From Deltaproteobacteria bacterium (GTDB lineage: Bacteria > Desulfobacterota > Desulfomonilia > Desulfomonilales > Desulfomonilaceae), in contig VGSG01000003.1 in the NCBI GenBank assembly GCA_016875095.1, positions 62,001-126,000 on the forward strand: 64,000 nt of DNA. Reading direction: 5' to 3'. Position 1 is the first letter of the stretch, and each line of letters begins with the position of its first letter. This document shows positions 34,976 through 43,243 of the stretch, one piece after another. A model generated the notes under the pieces. It was not told where the DNA came from, did no database searches, and saw only the letters and a program-made list of their open reading frames with translations. A program made the position numbers and the translations under genes.

Positions 34976-35461
34976 TCATTCCTGGACCAGTTCGCTCATT
35001 TCCGGGTAGTTGCGGATGACGTTGATGAGCTGGACCGTTCGTCGCTCCAGGCGCCGCTTAAAGATGGCGAATATGTTCTTCATGACCCGGTACCCGGGCT
35101 CCGGGTGGCGGTCGAGGATCTTCAGGAATTCTGCTCCGGGGACCAAAAGGATCTCCGACGGTTCCGTGCATAGGGCGTTGGACTTATGGGTCCGATCGGC
35201 GGAAGAGAGGGCCGACCAGCCAAAGGAGTGTCCGGATTTCACCGAGCCCAGGGACATCATCACCCAGGGCGAGACCTCTACTTCCAGGAGAACTTTTCCC
35301 GTCTTGAGCATAAGAAAGAATTCCGCCGGCTCGTTTTCGTTGAAGATAATTTCCTTCTCCTTGCCTTTGCGGGACTGGACCAGGGGCTTCAGTTCCTCCA
35401 GCATAGAATCGGTGAAGTCTTGCAGGAGAAGAATTCTTTTCAAGTCCTCGATGGGTGCCAT
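34976..35461 (-). CDS. Cyclic-nucleotide-binding-domain protein, probably not a classical cAMP binder
   Basis: 161 residues, a single cNMP-type beta-roll (about 8-130) followed by helices, no DNA-binding domain. The fold is clear ('EIIFNENEPAEFFLMLKTGKVLLEV', 'GHSFGWSALSSADRTHKSNALCTEPSEILLVPGAEFLKIL'). In the phosphate-binding cassette the Glu of FGE is Trp (FGW) and the Arg region reads 'RTHKSNA', so the usual cAMP contacts are partly lost. It lies 13 bases after the last antiporter gene and before a receiver. It may be a signal-sensing regulator of the antiporter that acts by contact. Confidence 0.82.
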   Translation of the reverse strand: MAPIEDLKRILLLQDFTDSMLEELKPLVQSRKGKEKEIIFNENEPAEFFLMLKTGKVLLEVEVSPWVMMSLGSVKSGHSFGWSALSSADRTHKSNALCTEPSEILLVPGAEFLKILDRHPEPGYRVMKNIFAIFKRRLERRTVQLINVIRNYPEMSELVQE

Positions 35462-35474
35462 ACAGCGCTCCTTG

Positions 35475-37244
35475 TCAGATCAAACCGGACAAGATGAAAA
35501 AGAGCAGCAGGAAAGCCGTGGAAACCGCGGCGCCGATCCCTACCGGGGAAGCGCCTTTCGCCAGGGTTTGTTTCAGAGCCAGGCTTTCTTCCCGAAGCTC
35601 TCCTCCGCGGAGTCCCAGGGCCAGCCAGATGGGATAGAGGAAGACCTGGGCCAAACGAAAGGGGAGATCCCGCGACCGGCGGCCCAGCCACCCGGCCAGC
35701 CCCACGCTGAAGACCTGCTCGGCACGCTCGTTCAATCCGTTCAGGCCCCGGTCCATGACTCGATAGAAAAGTTGTCCGCCCTTGCGGTAGAACCAGTCCG
35801 TATCAATTGAAATCGTTTCGGTCCGCTTAAGCAAACGGAGGAAAAGGAAGAAGACGAGAGCTGAAAACATGAGAAGCTGGAGCTGGCTTACCACATGGTG
35901 AAAGGTATACGCCTGATAGGTGACTTCAAAAGGCAGAATCTGATAGAGCGGCTTGGGATAAACCCCCAGGAAGATACACAAGAAGGACAAGAACCCCATT
36001 GCCGCCAACATGGACTTGTTGGTTTCACCCGGCCGGAGCCCTTTGTCTTTGGCAAAGAACACAAAATAGGGAAACTTGATCCCTGCATGAAGGAAAACCC
36101 CTGCCGATGCTATCTCCAATAGCAGCCAAACCCAGGCCAGATGCTGTTGGATGGCGCCTTGAATGATCAAGGACTTGCTGGTAAACCCACTGGTCCCAGG
36201 GAAGGAGGATATGGAGAGAGCACCGATGACTCCAAAAAACATGGTCCAGGGCATCGTCTTGTACAGCCCCCCAAGGTCCGTACACTTACTCTTGCCGGTC
36301 ATGGCCAATACCGCTCCGGCCGACATCCATAGCAGGGCCTTATAAATGATATGGCAGAAGGCATGGGCAATGCTGCCGTTTAGGGACATCATCGTTCCTA
36401 TGCCTACACCGGCGACCATAAATCCAACCTGGTTGATGATGCTGTACGCGAGAATTCTTCTCATGTCATTTTCTAACAGAGCGTAAATAATCCCATATAT
36501 TGTCATCAAGCACCCGACGAAGATGAGCGCTTCCCACCCTTGATACCCTCGGACTAAAGTATAAACCGCAGTCTTGGTCGTATAGGCACTCAAGATAACC
36601 CCGCCGGTAACCGTGGATTCCGGATAAGCATCTGAAAGCCACGCGGAAAGGGGGGGGGCGGCTGCGTTAACCAAGAAACCGAGCAAGATTAGACCGGTTC
36701 CCCAGTTCCTTTCAGCCATCGCATCAAAGGACACGGAGCCCGTCTGAGAAATATAAATTACGATTCCGGCCAACAGGCAAAGACCACCAAAAACGTGTAC
36801 CAGGATGTAGCGTAGACCGGCAGCTAATGCCTTTTCGGTTTTTCGGGCTAAAATCAAAAAGGTCGAAGAAACCGCCATGGCCTCCCAAAAAAGATACAAT
36901 GAAACCAGATCACCGGAGAAAACAACGCCCAGAGCACTTCCCACGTAAACGAGGGCGGCCAGATGTTGAGTGTTGTCTCTTAAATGAAAGGCGTAAAGGA
37001 ACGCAGCAAAAGCATTCAAGGTGAAAATATATCCAAAAACCTTGCTGATTTTATCTACACGCAAAAGGGTCAGGTTGAAACCAAAGAAATGAAAATGCCA
37101 CGAAGCACCCGTCTCTAATTGCAGAATTAGACCAAAGGCGGCAAGCGGCAAGAGCACTACGAAAATGTTTTTGAACTTACTCCTAAAACAGGGGACCAAC
37201 AAAGCGCCCAGGATAAGAATAGCGGCGGGTGGTATGTTATTCAT
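35475..37244 (-). CDS. Mrp/Mbh antiporter membrane subunit, MrpD/NuoL-M family (third copy)
   Basis: 589 residues, about fifteen membrane segments, with an extended C-terminus. The proton-conducting module is recognisable: 'LFWEAMAVSSTFLIL' with the TM5 Glu, 'YILVHVFGG', 'AFCHIIYKALLWMSAGAVL' and 'MRRILAYSIINQVGFMVAG'. It is the most divergent of the three MrpD-like subunits here. Its ATG lies inside the end of the 83-residue gene (8-base overlap), so the two are coupled. It is part of the same ten-gene unit as the antiporter. One subunit of this type may pump H+ while others carry Na+, which sequence alone does not settle. Confidence 0.88.
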   Translation of the reverse strand: MNNIPPAAILILGALLVPCFRSKFKNIFVVLLPLAAFGLILQLETGASWHFHFFGFNLTLLRVDKISKVFGYIFTLNAFAAFLYAFHLRDNTQHLAALVYVGSALGVVFSGDLVSLYLFWEAMAVSSTFLILARKTEKALAAGLRYILVHVFGGLCLLAGIVIYISQTGSVSFDAMAERNWGTGLILLGFLVNAAAPPLSAWLSDAYPESTVTGGVILSAYTTKTAVYTLVRGYQGWEALIFVGCLMTIYGIIYALLENDMRRILAYSIINQVGFMVAGVGIGTMMSLNGSIAHAFCHIIYKALLWMSAGAVLAMTGKSKCTDLGGLYKTMPWTMFFGVIGALSISSFPGTSGFTSKSLIIQGAIQQHLAWVWLLLEIASAGVFLHAGIKFPYFVFFAKDKGLRPGETNKSMLAAMGFLSFLCIFLGVYPKPLYQILPFEVTYQAYTFHHVVSQLQLLMFSALVFFLFLRLLKRTETISIDTDWFYRKGGQLFYRVMDRGLNGLNERAEQVFSVGLAGWLGRRSRDLPFRLAQVFLYPIWLALGLRGGELREESLALKQTLAKGASPVGIGAAVSTAFLLLFFILSGLI

Positions 37245-37488
37245 AGTAGTTCTCCGGCGCCTTCAGAAAGAAACCGGCCACTTTGGACAGCAGGATAAGA
37301 ACCGCACAAGAAACGAAACCGAGCAAGGAATAGAAACCCCAAAAACCATCAAGCCCGAAATGAGCCTCCGCAGGTAAGAAAAAATCTACTGAAACCAGTA
37401 AACCGCAGACCCCGTAAAGGGAAATCCAAAGTTTTCTGATGTTCCCCGCTCTGTCAAAAAAGTCCATTTTCTCTTTCGAGTCCTTCAC
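37237..37488 (-). CDS. Small two-helix membrane protein in the Mrp operon
   Basis: 83 residues from a GTG with GAGGAGG upstream. Two hydrophobic segments (about 20-36 and 49-73) separated by an acidic loop. It starts 12 bases after the previous subunit gene and overlaps the next by 8 bases, so it is a real gene of the complex. I recognise no named family; it holds the place of an accessory subunit between two MrpD-like proteins. Confidence 0.68.
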   Translation of the reverse strand: MKDSKEKMDFFDRAGNIRKLWISLYGVCGLLVSVDFFLPAEAHFGLDGFWGFYSLLGFVSCAVLILLSKVAGFFLKAPENYYE

Positions 37489-37500
37489 GTATTCGCCTCC

Positions 37501-38964
37501 TCACGGAGCTGCCAGTTCCGCCAGTCGCAGAAATGGAAAAGGAGAAAAGAACAACACAATGGAACAGACAGCCGTTATGACGAGTGGAACAAGGCACCAT
37601 AGAGGAGCCTCCCTGGTGGTGTTCTGGAAGAGGCTCTGAGCCTCCTGGCAGAAAAAAGCCCGGTACACGATGGGGAAAAAATAGGCCGCATTCAGTAGGG
37701 AACTGACCAGAAGGATGACCAGCAAAGGCCATTGATGAGCTTGCAGCGTCCCCAAGACCAGATACCATTTACTTAGAAATCCTCCGGCAGGCGGCAACCC
37801 GATCACACTCAGGGCCCCCACAAAGAAGGCGGCCATGGTTACCGGCATCTGTTTGCCGATACCAACCATTCCACTGATGTGCTTCTTCCCTGTGGCCACA
37901 AAGATGGCCCCGGCACAAAAAAAGAGCGTGATCTTGCCGAAGGCGTGCATAGCGATATGAACCATACCGCCCGTGAGGCCTTTGGGTGAAAGCAGAGCCA
38001 CTCCAAGCACGATGTACGACAACTGACCGATGGTGGAGAAGGCCAGGAGGCGTTTCAGTTCGTTCTGGGTCAGGGCGATCAGAGAAGCGACGATAATCGT
38101 AAAGGCCGCCACGTAGGCCACCGCGGTTCCTAGATGGAGGGAGGCGAGCAGGTCAAGGCCGAACACCTCGGTGAGGACCCGAAGGATGCAAAAGACCCCA
38201 ACCTTGACCACGGCCACGGCATGCAGCAGGGCGCTCACCGGTGTAGGCGCCACCATCGCCGCGGGCAGCCACGCGTGCAGGGGCATGATCGCAGCCTTGG
38301 TGAAGCCGAATAAGAAGATAAACAACAGGATTCCCAGCAGGAACGGCGAGCCCGAGCGCGGGAGAAACCCTTGCCCCGAGAATTCCAGCGTTCCGGACAG
38401 GTGATAGGATAGGACCATGGCCGGCAAGACCAGCCCAATGGAGGCGCCCACTATATACAGAAGATACTTTCGGCCCGAGCGCCGCGCCTCGGCATCCTGG
38501 TGGTGGGTGACCAGGGGATAGGTGGCAAAGGAAAGCATTTCGTAGAAAAGATACAGGGTGAAAAGATTGGCGGAAAAGGCTGCGCCGATGGTGGCGGAAA
38601 GGGCTACGGCGAAGAAGCAAAAATAACGGGTCTGGCTGTGCTCCTTCAGTCCCCGCATATAGCCTATGGAATACGCCGAGGTGATGATCCACAGCGAGGA
38701 GGCCACAAGGGCGAAGAGCATTCCCAGGGCGTCCACCCTCAGGCGGAAGGCCACCCCGGGGAGGACTTCCGCAAGGGTGCAAACCACCGTCCGGCCTTCG
38801 AGGACGGTCGGCAGCATGGAAAGCACGATCAAAAACTTCAGACCCGCGGCCACAAAGGTCCAGGCCTCCCGAACGTTGGCGTTACGGCTGGAAATCAGAA
38901 TCGGGACTACCCCGAGGGAAACCAGGACGGCGATGAGCGGTCTTATGGAATAGAGCGGTTCCAC
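37501..38964 (-). CDS. Mrp/Mbh antiporter subunit D-like (MrpD/NuoM family, second copy)
   Basis: 487 residues from GTG, about fourteen membrane segments. Key proton-path residues of the NuoL/M/N-type fold are visible: the Glu in 'LFTLYLFYEMLSFATYPLV' (TM5), Lys in 'LFGFTKAAIMPLHAWLPAAMVAPTPVSALLHAVAVVKVG', and the 'LLAFSTIGQLSYIVLG' segment. The match is closest to MrpD. It lies 16 bases after the first MrpD copy. It forms a cation/proton channel module of the membrane arm. Confidence 0.9.
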   Translation of the reverse strand: MEPLYSIRPLIAVLVSLGVVPILISSRNANVREAWTFVAAGLKFLIVLSMLPTVLEGRTVVCTLAEVLPGVAFRLRVDALGMLFALVASSLWIITSAYSIGYMRGLKEHSQTRYFCFFAVALSATIGAAFSANLFTLYLFYEMLSFATYPLVTHHQDAEARRSGRKYLLYIVGASIGLVLPAMVLSYHLSGTLEFSGQGFLPRSGSPFLLGILLFIFLFGFTKAAIMPLHAWLPAAMVAPTPVSALLHAVAVVKVGVFCILRVLTEVFGLDLLASLHLGTAVAYVAAFTIIVASLIALTQNELKRLLAFSTIGQLSYIVLGVALLSPKGLTGGMVHIAMHAFGKITLFFCAGAIFVATGKKHISGMVGIGKQMPVTMAAFFVGALSVIGLPPAGGFLSKWYLVLGTLQAHQWPLLVILLVSSLLNAAYFFPIVYRAFFCQEAQSLFQNTTREAPLWCLVPLVITAVCSIVLFFSPFPFLRLAELAAP

Positions 38965-38980
38965 GTCAGTCCACCTGCTT

Positions 38981-40480
38981 TCAGAACATCATTGCCGGAA
39001 CAGCGTGGCGAATCACACGACCGACGATTTGTCCGGTATACAAGCCTACCAAGATCAAGCCCAAGGCCGTGATCCAAAGCGGCGCCAGCATGCCGAGCGG
39101 AGCTTCCCGGACGGTGGTAGTCCCGTCCTGGCCGTGAGTCGGGCCGTGGGGTGCCCCGAGGGGTTCGAAATAGCCCATCTCGAAAATCCGGAAGAAAAGG
39201 ACCACGCTCACCAGGCTGCTGAAAAGCAGAGCCGCCAGAAAACCGTAATGACCGCCCTGGATCGCCCCCAGCAAAAGATACCACTTGCTGAAGAACCCGC
39301 AGGTCGGCGGGACTCCGATGATCGACAGGGCCCCTACGACCAGAGCCCCCATGGTCCAGGGCATGGTGCGAAAGAGGCCCGGAAGGCTTTCCCACCGGCT
39401 GTTCCCTTTTGCATAGACGATGTTTCCCACGGCGAGAAAGAGGCAGAGTGTCATCAGTGCGTCGTTTACGATATGCAGGACCGCCCCGGTGAACCCCGGA
39501 CGGTTTCCCAGCCAGAATCCGCCCACCATATAGCCTACCTCGGCCACCACGATGAAGGTCAGCATCCGCTTCACGTCCTTTTCGGCCAGTGCCAGCACGG
39601 ACCCGGCCACGATGGCGATCACCGCCAGCCAGACCACCGCCTCGTTCAACCCGAGGACCCCGAAGGCGTAATCGACCGTGAAGACGGTCACGACCATGCG
39701 GATCATGACGTAAACCATCACCTTGGTCATCAGGGGGGCCACCAGGCTGCTCACAGGAGAGGGCGCATAGGTGTAGGCGTTTGGCAGCCAGGCATGGAGC
39801 GGGAAGAAACCCATCTTGAGCCATATTCCGACCATCATAATCACAAAGGCCACGGTTACCACTTTAGACCCGTGGAGGGGCGGCAGTAAGCGGGCGATAT
39901 CCTCCATGTTCAACGAACCGGTGACGATGTACAGGTAGCCGACCCCGAGGAGATAAAAGCACGCCCCGATAGTACCCATGAAGATGTAATTGAGGCTGGA
40001 TAGCGGCGCTCGGCCTTTTCCCATGGCGATCAGGGCATAACCGGTAATTGCGGCGATTTCTAAAAGCACGTACAGGTTGAAAGCGTCGCCGGTAACCACC
40101 ATCCCCAGCAGCCCGGTCACGAACAACACATAGAGCGTATAAAATGGGCCGGCTCTCTCCGGGAAGTCCTTTTTCACATGAGTTCGGGCCGCCGTCAGGT
40201 TGATGAAGCCCACCACGGAAACCACGGCCAAGACCAGCGCGTTCAGGTGATCCACCTGATAGCAGATGCCCCAGGGTGGCGCCCAGCCTCCCAGCCGGTA
40301 GGAAACCGGTCCGCCGCCTATCACGATGCTCAGTAACCCCAAAGAAACCAGAAGGCTTGCGCCCAGGGCGGCCACGGCGAGCGGGAAACAACACGCCGGA
40401 CGGAGCCAGCCGGCGGCGCTGATGAAAAAAGAAGCCAACAGGGGGAGTATGACCAGAAGGGCGGGATAGTGTTCGCTCAT
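38981..40480 (-). CDS. mnhD: Na+/H+ antiporter subunit D (MnhD/MrpD)
   Basis: 499 residues, about fourteen membrane segments. It has the family hallmarks 'GDAFNLYVLLEIAAITGYALIA' (conserved Glu), 'KMGFFPLHAWLPNAYTYAPSPVSSLVAPLMTKVMVYVMIR' (conserved Lys) and 'GVPPTCGFFSKWYLLLGA'. The length is that of MnhD. Its ATG overlaps the stop of MnhC (ATGA, 40477-40480), the usual coupling in mrp operons. It is one of three copies of this fold in the unit. Confidence 0.93.
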   Translation of the reverse strand: MSEHYPALLVILPLLASFFISAAGWLRPACCFPLAVAALGASLLVSLGLLSIVIGGGPVSYRLGGWAPPWGICYQVDHLNALVLAVVSVVGFINLTAARTHVKKDFPERAGPFYTLYVLFVTGLLGMVVTGDAFNLYVLLEIAAITGYALIAMGKGRAPLSSLNYIFMGTIGACFYLLGVGYLYIVTGSLNMEDIARLLPPLHGSKVVTVAFVIMMVGIWLKMGFFPLHAWLPNAYTYAPSPVSSLVAPLMTKVMVYVMIRMVVTVFTVDYAFGVLGLNEAVVWLAVIAIVAGSVLALAEKDVKRMLTFIVVAEVGYMVGGFWLGNRPGFTGAVLHIVNDALMTLCLFLAVGNIVYAKGNSRWESLPGLFRTMPWTMGALVVGALSIIGVPPTCGFFSKWYLLLGAIQGGHYGFLAALLFSSLVSVVLFFRIFEMGYFEPLGAPHGPTHGQDGTTTVREAPLGMLAPLWITALGLILVGLYTGQIVGRVIRHAVPAMMF

Positions 40481-40872
40481 GGTTCTCGAATCTGCTTTAG
40501 GATTTCGTCTTCTTCCAGGGTCAAGTAACGATGATAAACCTTGATGGCAACGGCCAGGGCCACGCCCAGGGTGGCCACCGAGACCACAATGGCGGTGAGC
40601 ATCAGGACGTGCGGCAGGGGGTTGATGTAATCGGCCGCTCGAACTGCCTGGTGGGCGGCGTCGTGGCTGTGCTCGATGATCGGAATAGTGGCCCCCTTCT
40701 TGACCCCGGTGGAAATGTAGAACAGGATGATCGCGGTCTGAAAAATGTTCATGCCCACGATCTTTTTCACCAGGTTGTTCTTGGCGATCATCGCGTAGAG
40801 GCCGATCATCATCAGCGTGATGTAGATCCAGTAGTTGTATTTCCCAATGATCAGACGGAGGAATTCTTCCAC
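40477..40872 (-). CDS. mnhC: Na+/H+ antiporter subunit C (MnhC/MrpC, NuoK family)
   Basis: 131 residues from GTG, three membrane helices as in NuoK. 'IYITLMMIGLYAMIAKNNLVKKIVGMNIFQTAIILFYIS' and 'PLPHVLMLTAIVVSVATLGVALAVAI' are typical MrpC segments, including the 'DPLPQAL.LTAIVI' block of the family (here NPLPHVL). A somewhat long loop with His residues ('IIEHSHDAAHQ') is present. It lies 3 bases after MnhB and overlaps MnhD by four. Confidence 0.92.
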   Translation of the reverse strand: MEEFLRLIIGKYNYWIYITLMMIGLYAMIAKNNLVKKIVGMNIFQTAIILFYISTGVKKGATIPIIEHSHDAAHQAVRAADYINPLPHVLMLTAIVVSVATLGVALAVAIKVYHRYLTLEEDEILKQIREP

Positions 40873-40875
40873 GGC

Positions 40876-41706
40876 CTACAACCCCTCGTCATATCGGCCC
40901 AATGAGGCCAGATTCTTGAAGATCCAGACCATGGTACCCATGACCGCCATGCCCACTCCCACCTCAACGAGGAAGATCCCATGGGATCGAGCCATGATCG
41001 GTCCTCCCGGCAGCAGGGCGGCAAGGGCCTGATAGTCCAGAAAGTTATATCCCAGGACTAGACATAGGGCCCCGGTCCCGGCGTAGATCAGCACTCCGAA
41101 GGGGCTGAAAAGGGCGCTGGCCTTTTCCCCCATACGCTGCAGGGCGGTCCGCAGGTTGTGGGAGACAGAAAGCAGGATAATGCTCGCCCCGAGGATCACG
41201 CCCCCCTGAAACCCCCCGCCGGGGCTTTCATGTCCGTGGGCGATGACGTACAGGCCGAAGAGCTGGATGAAGGGGATCAGATAGCGGCAAACCTTTTCGA
41301 TGATGAAATCATGGGGCGTCCAGATGCTGTCCAACGGTTCGAAGTCCCGCAAGGGCAGGGAAATCTCCCTCCCATCCTTGACCCGGAAGGTCAACCCGGT
41401 CAACCGGTGGCGGTACTGCCGGGAGGCCGGCGGTCGGCGCCGAGATACTCGTAAGAGCAGGAAACACGCCACCCCCGCGGAAAAAATCACTGTGGTCTCA
41501 AACATGGTATCGAAGCCACGGTAATCGGCCAGCACCGAGGTCACCGCATTGGGCACCGCGGTTTCCTCCACCGTCTTCTCAATGTACCGAGGCGAGACGT
41601 GGAGGCTCGCTGGAGAAGCAGGGTCCCCGAACGGGGGAAAATCGACTGTGGCATAGACCAGGACCGCTCCCACCAGCACGACAATGATCAGTCCCAGGGT
41701 TTTCAA
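40876..41706 (-). CDS. MbhE-MnhB fusion subunit of the antiporter
   Basis: 276 residues from a TTG that overlaps the stop of the MbhD-like gene (TTGA), with GGAGGACGAAGGA upstream. The N-terminus (about 1-90) resembles MbhE ('VDFPPFGDP', 'AVPNAVTSVLADYRGFDTMFET'), and the C-terminal half (about 125-270) is the MrpB domain ('QLFGLYVIAHGHESPGGGFQGG', 'GYNFLDY', 'IFLVEVGVGMAVMGTMVWIF'). MrpA of classical systems contains the MbhD and MbhE parts at its C-terminus, so here that region is split into separate genes. Confidence 0.88.
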   Translation of the reverse strand: MKTLGLIIVVLVGAVLVYATVDFPPFGDPASPASLHVSPRYIEKTVEETAVPNAVTSVLADYRGFDTMFETTVIFSAGVACFLLLRVSRRRPPASRQYRHRLTGLTFRVKDGREISLPLRDFEPLDSIWTPHDFIIEKVCRYLIPFIQLFGLYVIAHGHESPGGGFQGGVILGASIILLSVSHNLRTALQRMGEKASALFSPFGVLIYAGTGALCLVLGYNFLDYQALAALLPGGPIMARSHGIFLVEVGVGMAVMGTMVWIFKNLASLGRYDEGL

Positions 41707-41948
41707 TCCTTCGTCCTCCGGGTGGTGTGATACACGGCGGCCACGAAAAAGACCGTGCTGACCCCGGCCCCCACCGAGGCTTCTGTGAAGGCCACATCCA
41801 CGGCCCCCATGATTGTCCAGAGGAGGCACATCATGAAACTGTACGCGCCGAACAGAATGGCCGCTCCAAGAAGGTCCCGGATCATGATGGCGCCGATCCC
41901 GCAGAAGACCACTAGGGTCAGTATGAGCAGGTCTAGTTGCCAGATCAT
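41703..41948 (-). CDS. MbhD-like subunit (DUF4040, MrpA C-terminal part)
   Basis: 81 residues, three helices, GGAGGTAGGCCC before the ATG. 'RDLLGAAILFGAYSFMMCLLWTIMGAVDVAFTEASVGAGVSTVFFVAAV' is the DUF4040/MbhD signature with the conserved acidic 'AVDVAFTEA'. In MrpA this piece is the C-terminal end of a long subunit; here it is free-standing, as in Mbh and Mbx hydrogenase-type complexes. Translation of the next gene starts within its stop codon. Confidence 0.9.
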   Translation of the reverse strand: MIWQLDLLILTLVVFCGIGAIMIRDLLGAAILFGAYSFMMCLLWTIMGAVDVAFTEASVGAGVSTVFFVAAVYHTTRRTKD

Positions 41949-41952
41949 GGGC

Positions 41953-42282
41953 CTACCTCCACGGATCTCCTTTCTTCCAGGGCTCCAGGCCCGCCCGGAA
42001 CCCGGCGTCCACGATGGCGTGGGTGGCCGTAGGGCTGGCTAGAAAAACGAAAACCACGATCAATATCAACTTCAAACCGGTCAGCGCGGAACCCAGGGTC
42101 ACAGGAAACAGTTGATGAATGGCCAGCCCGAGAATGACCAGCAACGCCCCCATGGTGTCCAGCTTGCCGGCTGGATGCAGGCGTGAATAAAAGTCGGGGA
42201 AACGCAGGAGACCCAAAGTCCCGCCCGCGAAAAACACCAGCCCGGCCACCACGCAAACGATGACTATCAGAGCGATCACCAT
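41953..42282 (-). CDS. mnhG: Na+/H+ antiporter subunit G (MnhG/MrpG)
   Basis: 109 residues with three helices; AGGAGGAGT before the ATG. 'GTLGLLRFPDFYSRLHPAGKLDTMGALLVILGLAI' is the MrpG core, with the invariant RFPD..R.HP segment. It lies 4 bases before the MbhD-like gene and 36 bases after MnhF. Standard family length. Confidence 0.94.
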   Translation of the reverse strand: MVIALIVIVCVVAGLVFFAGGTLGLLRFPDFYSRLHPAGKLDTMGALLVILGLAIHQLFPVTLGSALTGLKLILIVVFVFLASPTATHAIVDAGFRAGLEPWKKGDPWR

Positions 42283-42318
42283 ACTCCTCCTCTTATTGGA
42301 GCGCCGGACCTCCCGCCG

Positions 42319-42603
42319 CTAATAGGGTTTTTCATAATGGAGCCCTTTCCGCTTCTGAAAATACCGGGCGGCAGCGAGGACCGCGATGAAATTCAACAGA
42401 GCGTAGGCCAGCGCGATGTCAACGAACATGTCCAGCCTGTGATACAGCAGGCCGATCAAAATGAGCAACACCGTCGTCTTGGTCCCGATGGCGTTCACGC
42501 CGATCATCCGGTCCGGCACCGTGGGACCGAAAATCCCCCGGTAAAGTGAAAGCATCATCAGGCCACCCAGAAATAGACTGCATCCCAGGAAAAAGTCGTT
42601 CAC
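42319..42603 (-). CDS. mnhF: Na+/H+ antiporter subunit F (MnhF/MrpF)
   Basis: 94 residues from GTG, with GGAGGAGTAAAGG upstream. Three helices; 'YRGIFGPTVPDRMIGVNAIGTKTTVLLILIGLLYHRLDMFVDIALAYALLNFIAVLAAARYF' is a clear MrpF sequence with the conserved PDR and D..L.YALL motifs. It starts 3 bases after MnhE. Confidence 0.94.
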   Translation of the reverse strand: MNDFFLGCSLFLGGLMMLSLYRGIFGPTVPDRMIGVNAIGTKTTVLLILIGLLYHRLDMFVDIALAYALLNFIAVLAAARYFQKRKGLHYEKPY

Positions 42604-42606
42604 CCT

Positions 42607-43182
42607 TTACTCCTCCCCAAAGGCCCGGGCGACGCGTCGCTCCATCTCCCCAGGCAGGGCGTCCCGAGTAACACGGTCGATGGCGTGCACGCTGAAATCC
42701 CGATGAAAATCGACGTAGATCGTGATTGTCCCCGGCGTCAGAGTGATCGAATTGGCAAAGGTCACTTGAGCCAGTTCGTCCTTCAAACGGGTCCGGAATT
42801 GGAGCACCTGCGGGTCGATCAATTCCGGCATCCGGGGGTGAAACGAAAGATATAATAAATGCAGAGCAGATAGCAAAATCTCATACAGCAGCCAGGGTAG
42901 ATACCGCACAAAACCGAAACCTATCCGGAAGGTTCTTCCAGTCACGGGTGCGGCGAAGAGGAGGTCCGCGGAAAAATACGACACGAGCGCGCACGAAAGT
43001 ACGCCCAACACCAGGTGAAAGGGGTCGAATTTTCCGGACAGGACGCACCAGAGCCCCAGCATAATGATGAACGTGGCCCCGTAAGCGGAGGCGCTCCCTT
43101 TTTTCTTTTGAAGCGGCGGCTTCTCTGGCTTCGGCTCTTCGGACGAATCATCGGGGGCCATAATCGGCAAATGGCGTCTCAT
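42607..43182 (-). CDS. mnhE: Na+/H+ antiporter subunit E (MnhE/MrpE), first gene of the antiporter operon
   Basis: 191 residues. A charged, Pro/Lys-rich extension of about 35 residues precedes the family domain ('LLYEILLSALHLLYLS', 'FRTRLKDELAQVTFANSITLTPGTITIYVD', 'FSVHAID'). AGAGAGG lies before the ATG. It leads the ten-gene run E-F-G-MbhD-B-C-D-D-x-D. There is no hydrogenase or complex-I catalytic subunit in the run, so the unit is an antiporter and not an enzyme complex. It follows the symporter gene by about 60 bases. Confidence 0.92.
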   Translation of the reverse strand: MRRHLPIMAPDDSSEEPKPEKPPLQKKKGSASAYGATFIIMLGLWCVLSGKFDPFHLVLGVLSCALVSYFSADLLFAAPVTGRTFRIGFGFVRYLPWLLYEILLSALHLLYLSFHPRMPELIDPQVLQFRTRLKDELAQVTFANSITLTPGTITIYVDFHRDFSVHAIDRVTRDALPGEMERRVARAFGEE

Positions 43183-43243
43183 AGCGCGTTCCTCTCTCGT
43201 CCCAGTTTCGTAAGCGATCCAGGGCGCCCCGGCGTCAGCGGGC

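Noticed and set aside
39005-39889. Plus-strand frame of nearly 300 codons rich in His, Gln and Gly
   Set aside because: It is antisense to the MnhD gene; its composition is what reverse-complement membrane codons give.
35475-43182. NADH dehydrogenase (complex I) or membrane hydrogenase
   Set aside because: Only membrane-arm subunits are present; no NuoB, C, D, I or hydrogenase large/small subunit genes accompany them, and MnhE, F and G mark an antiporter.
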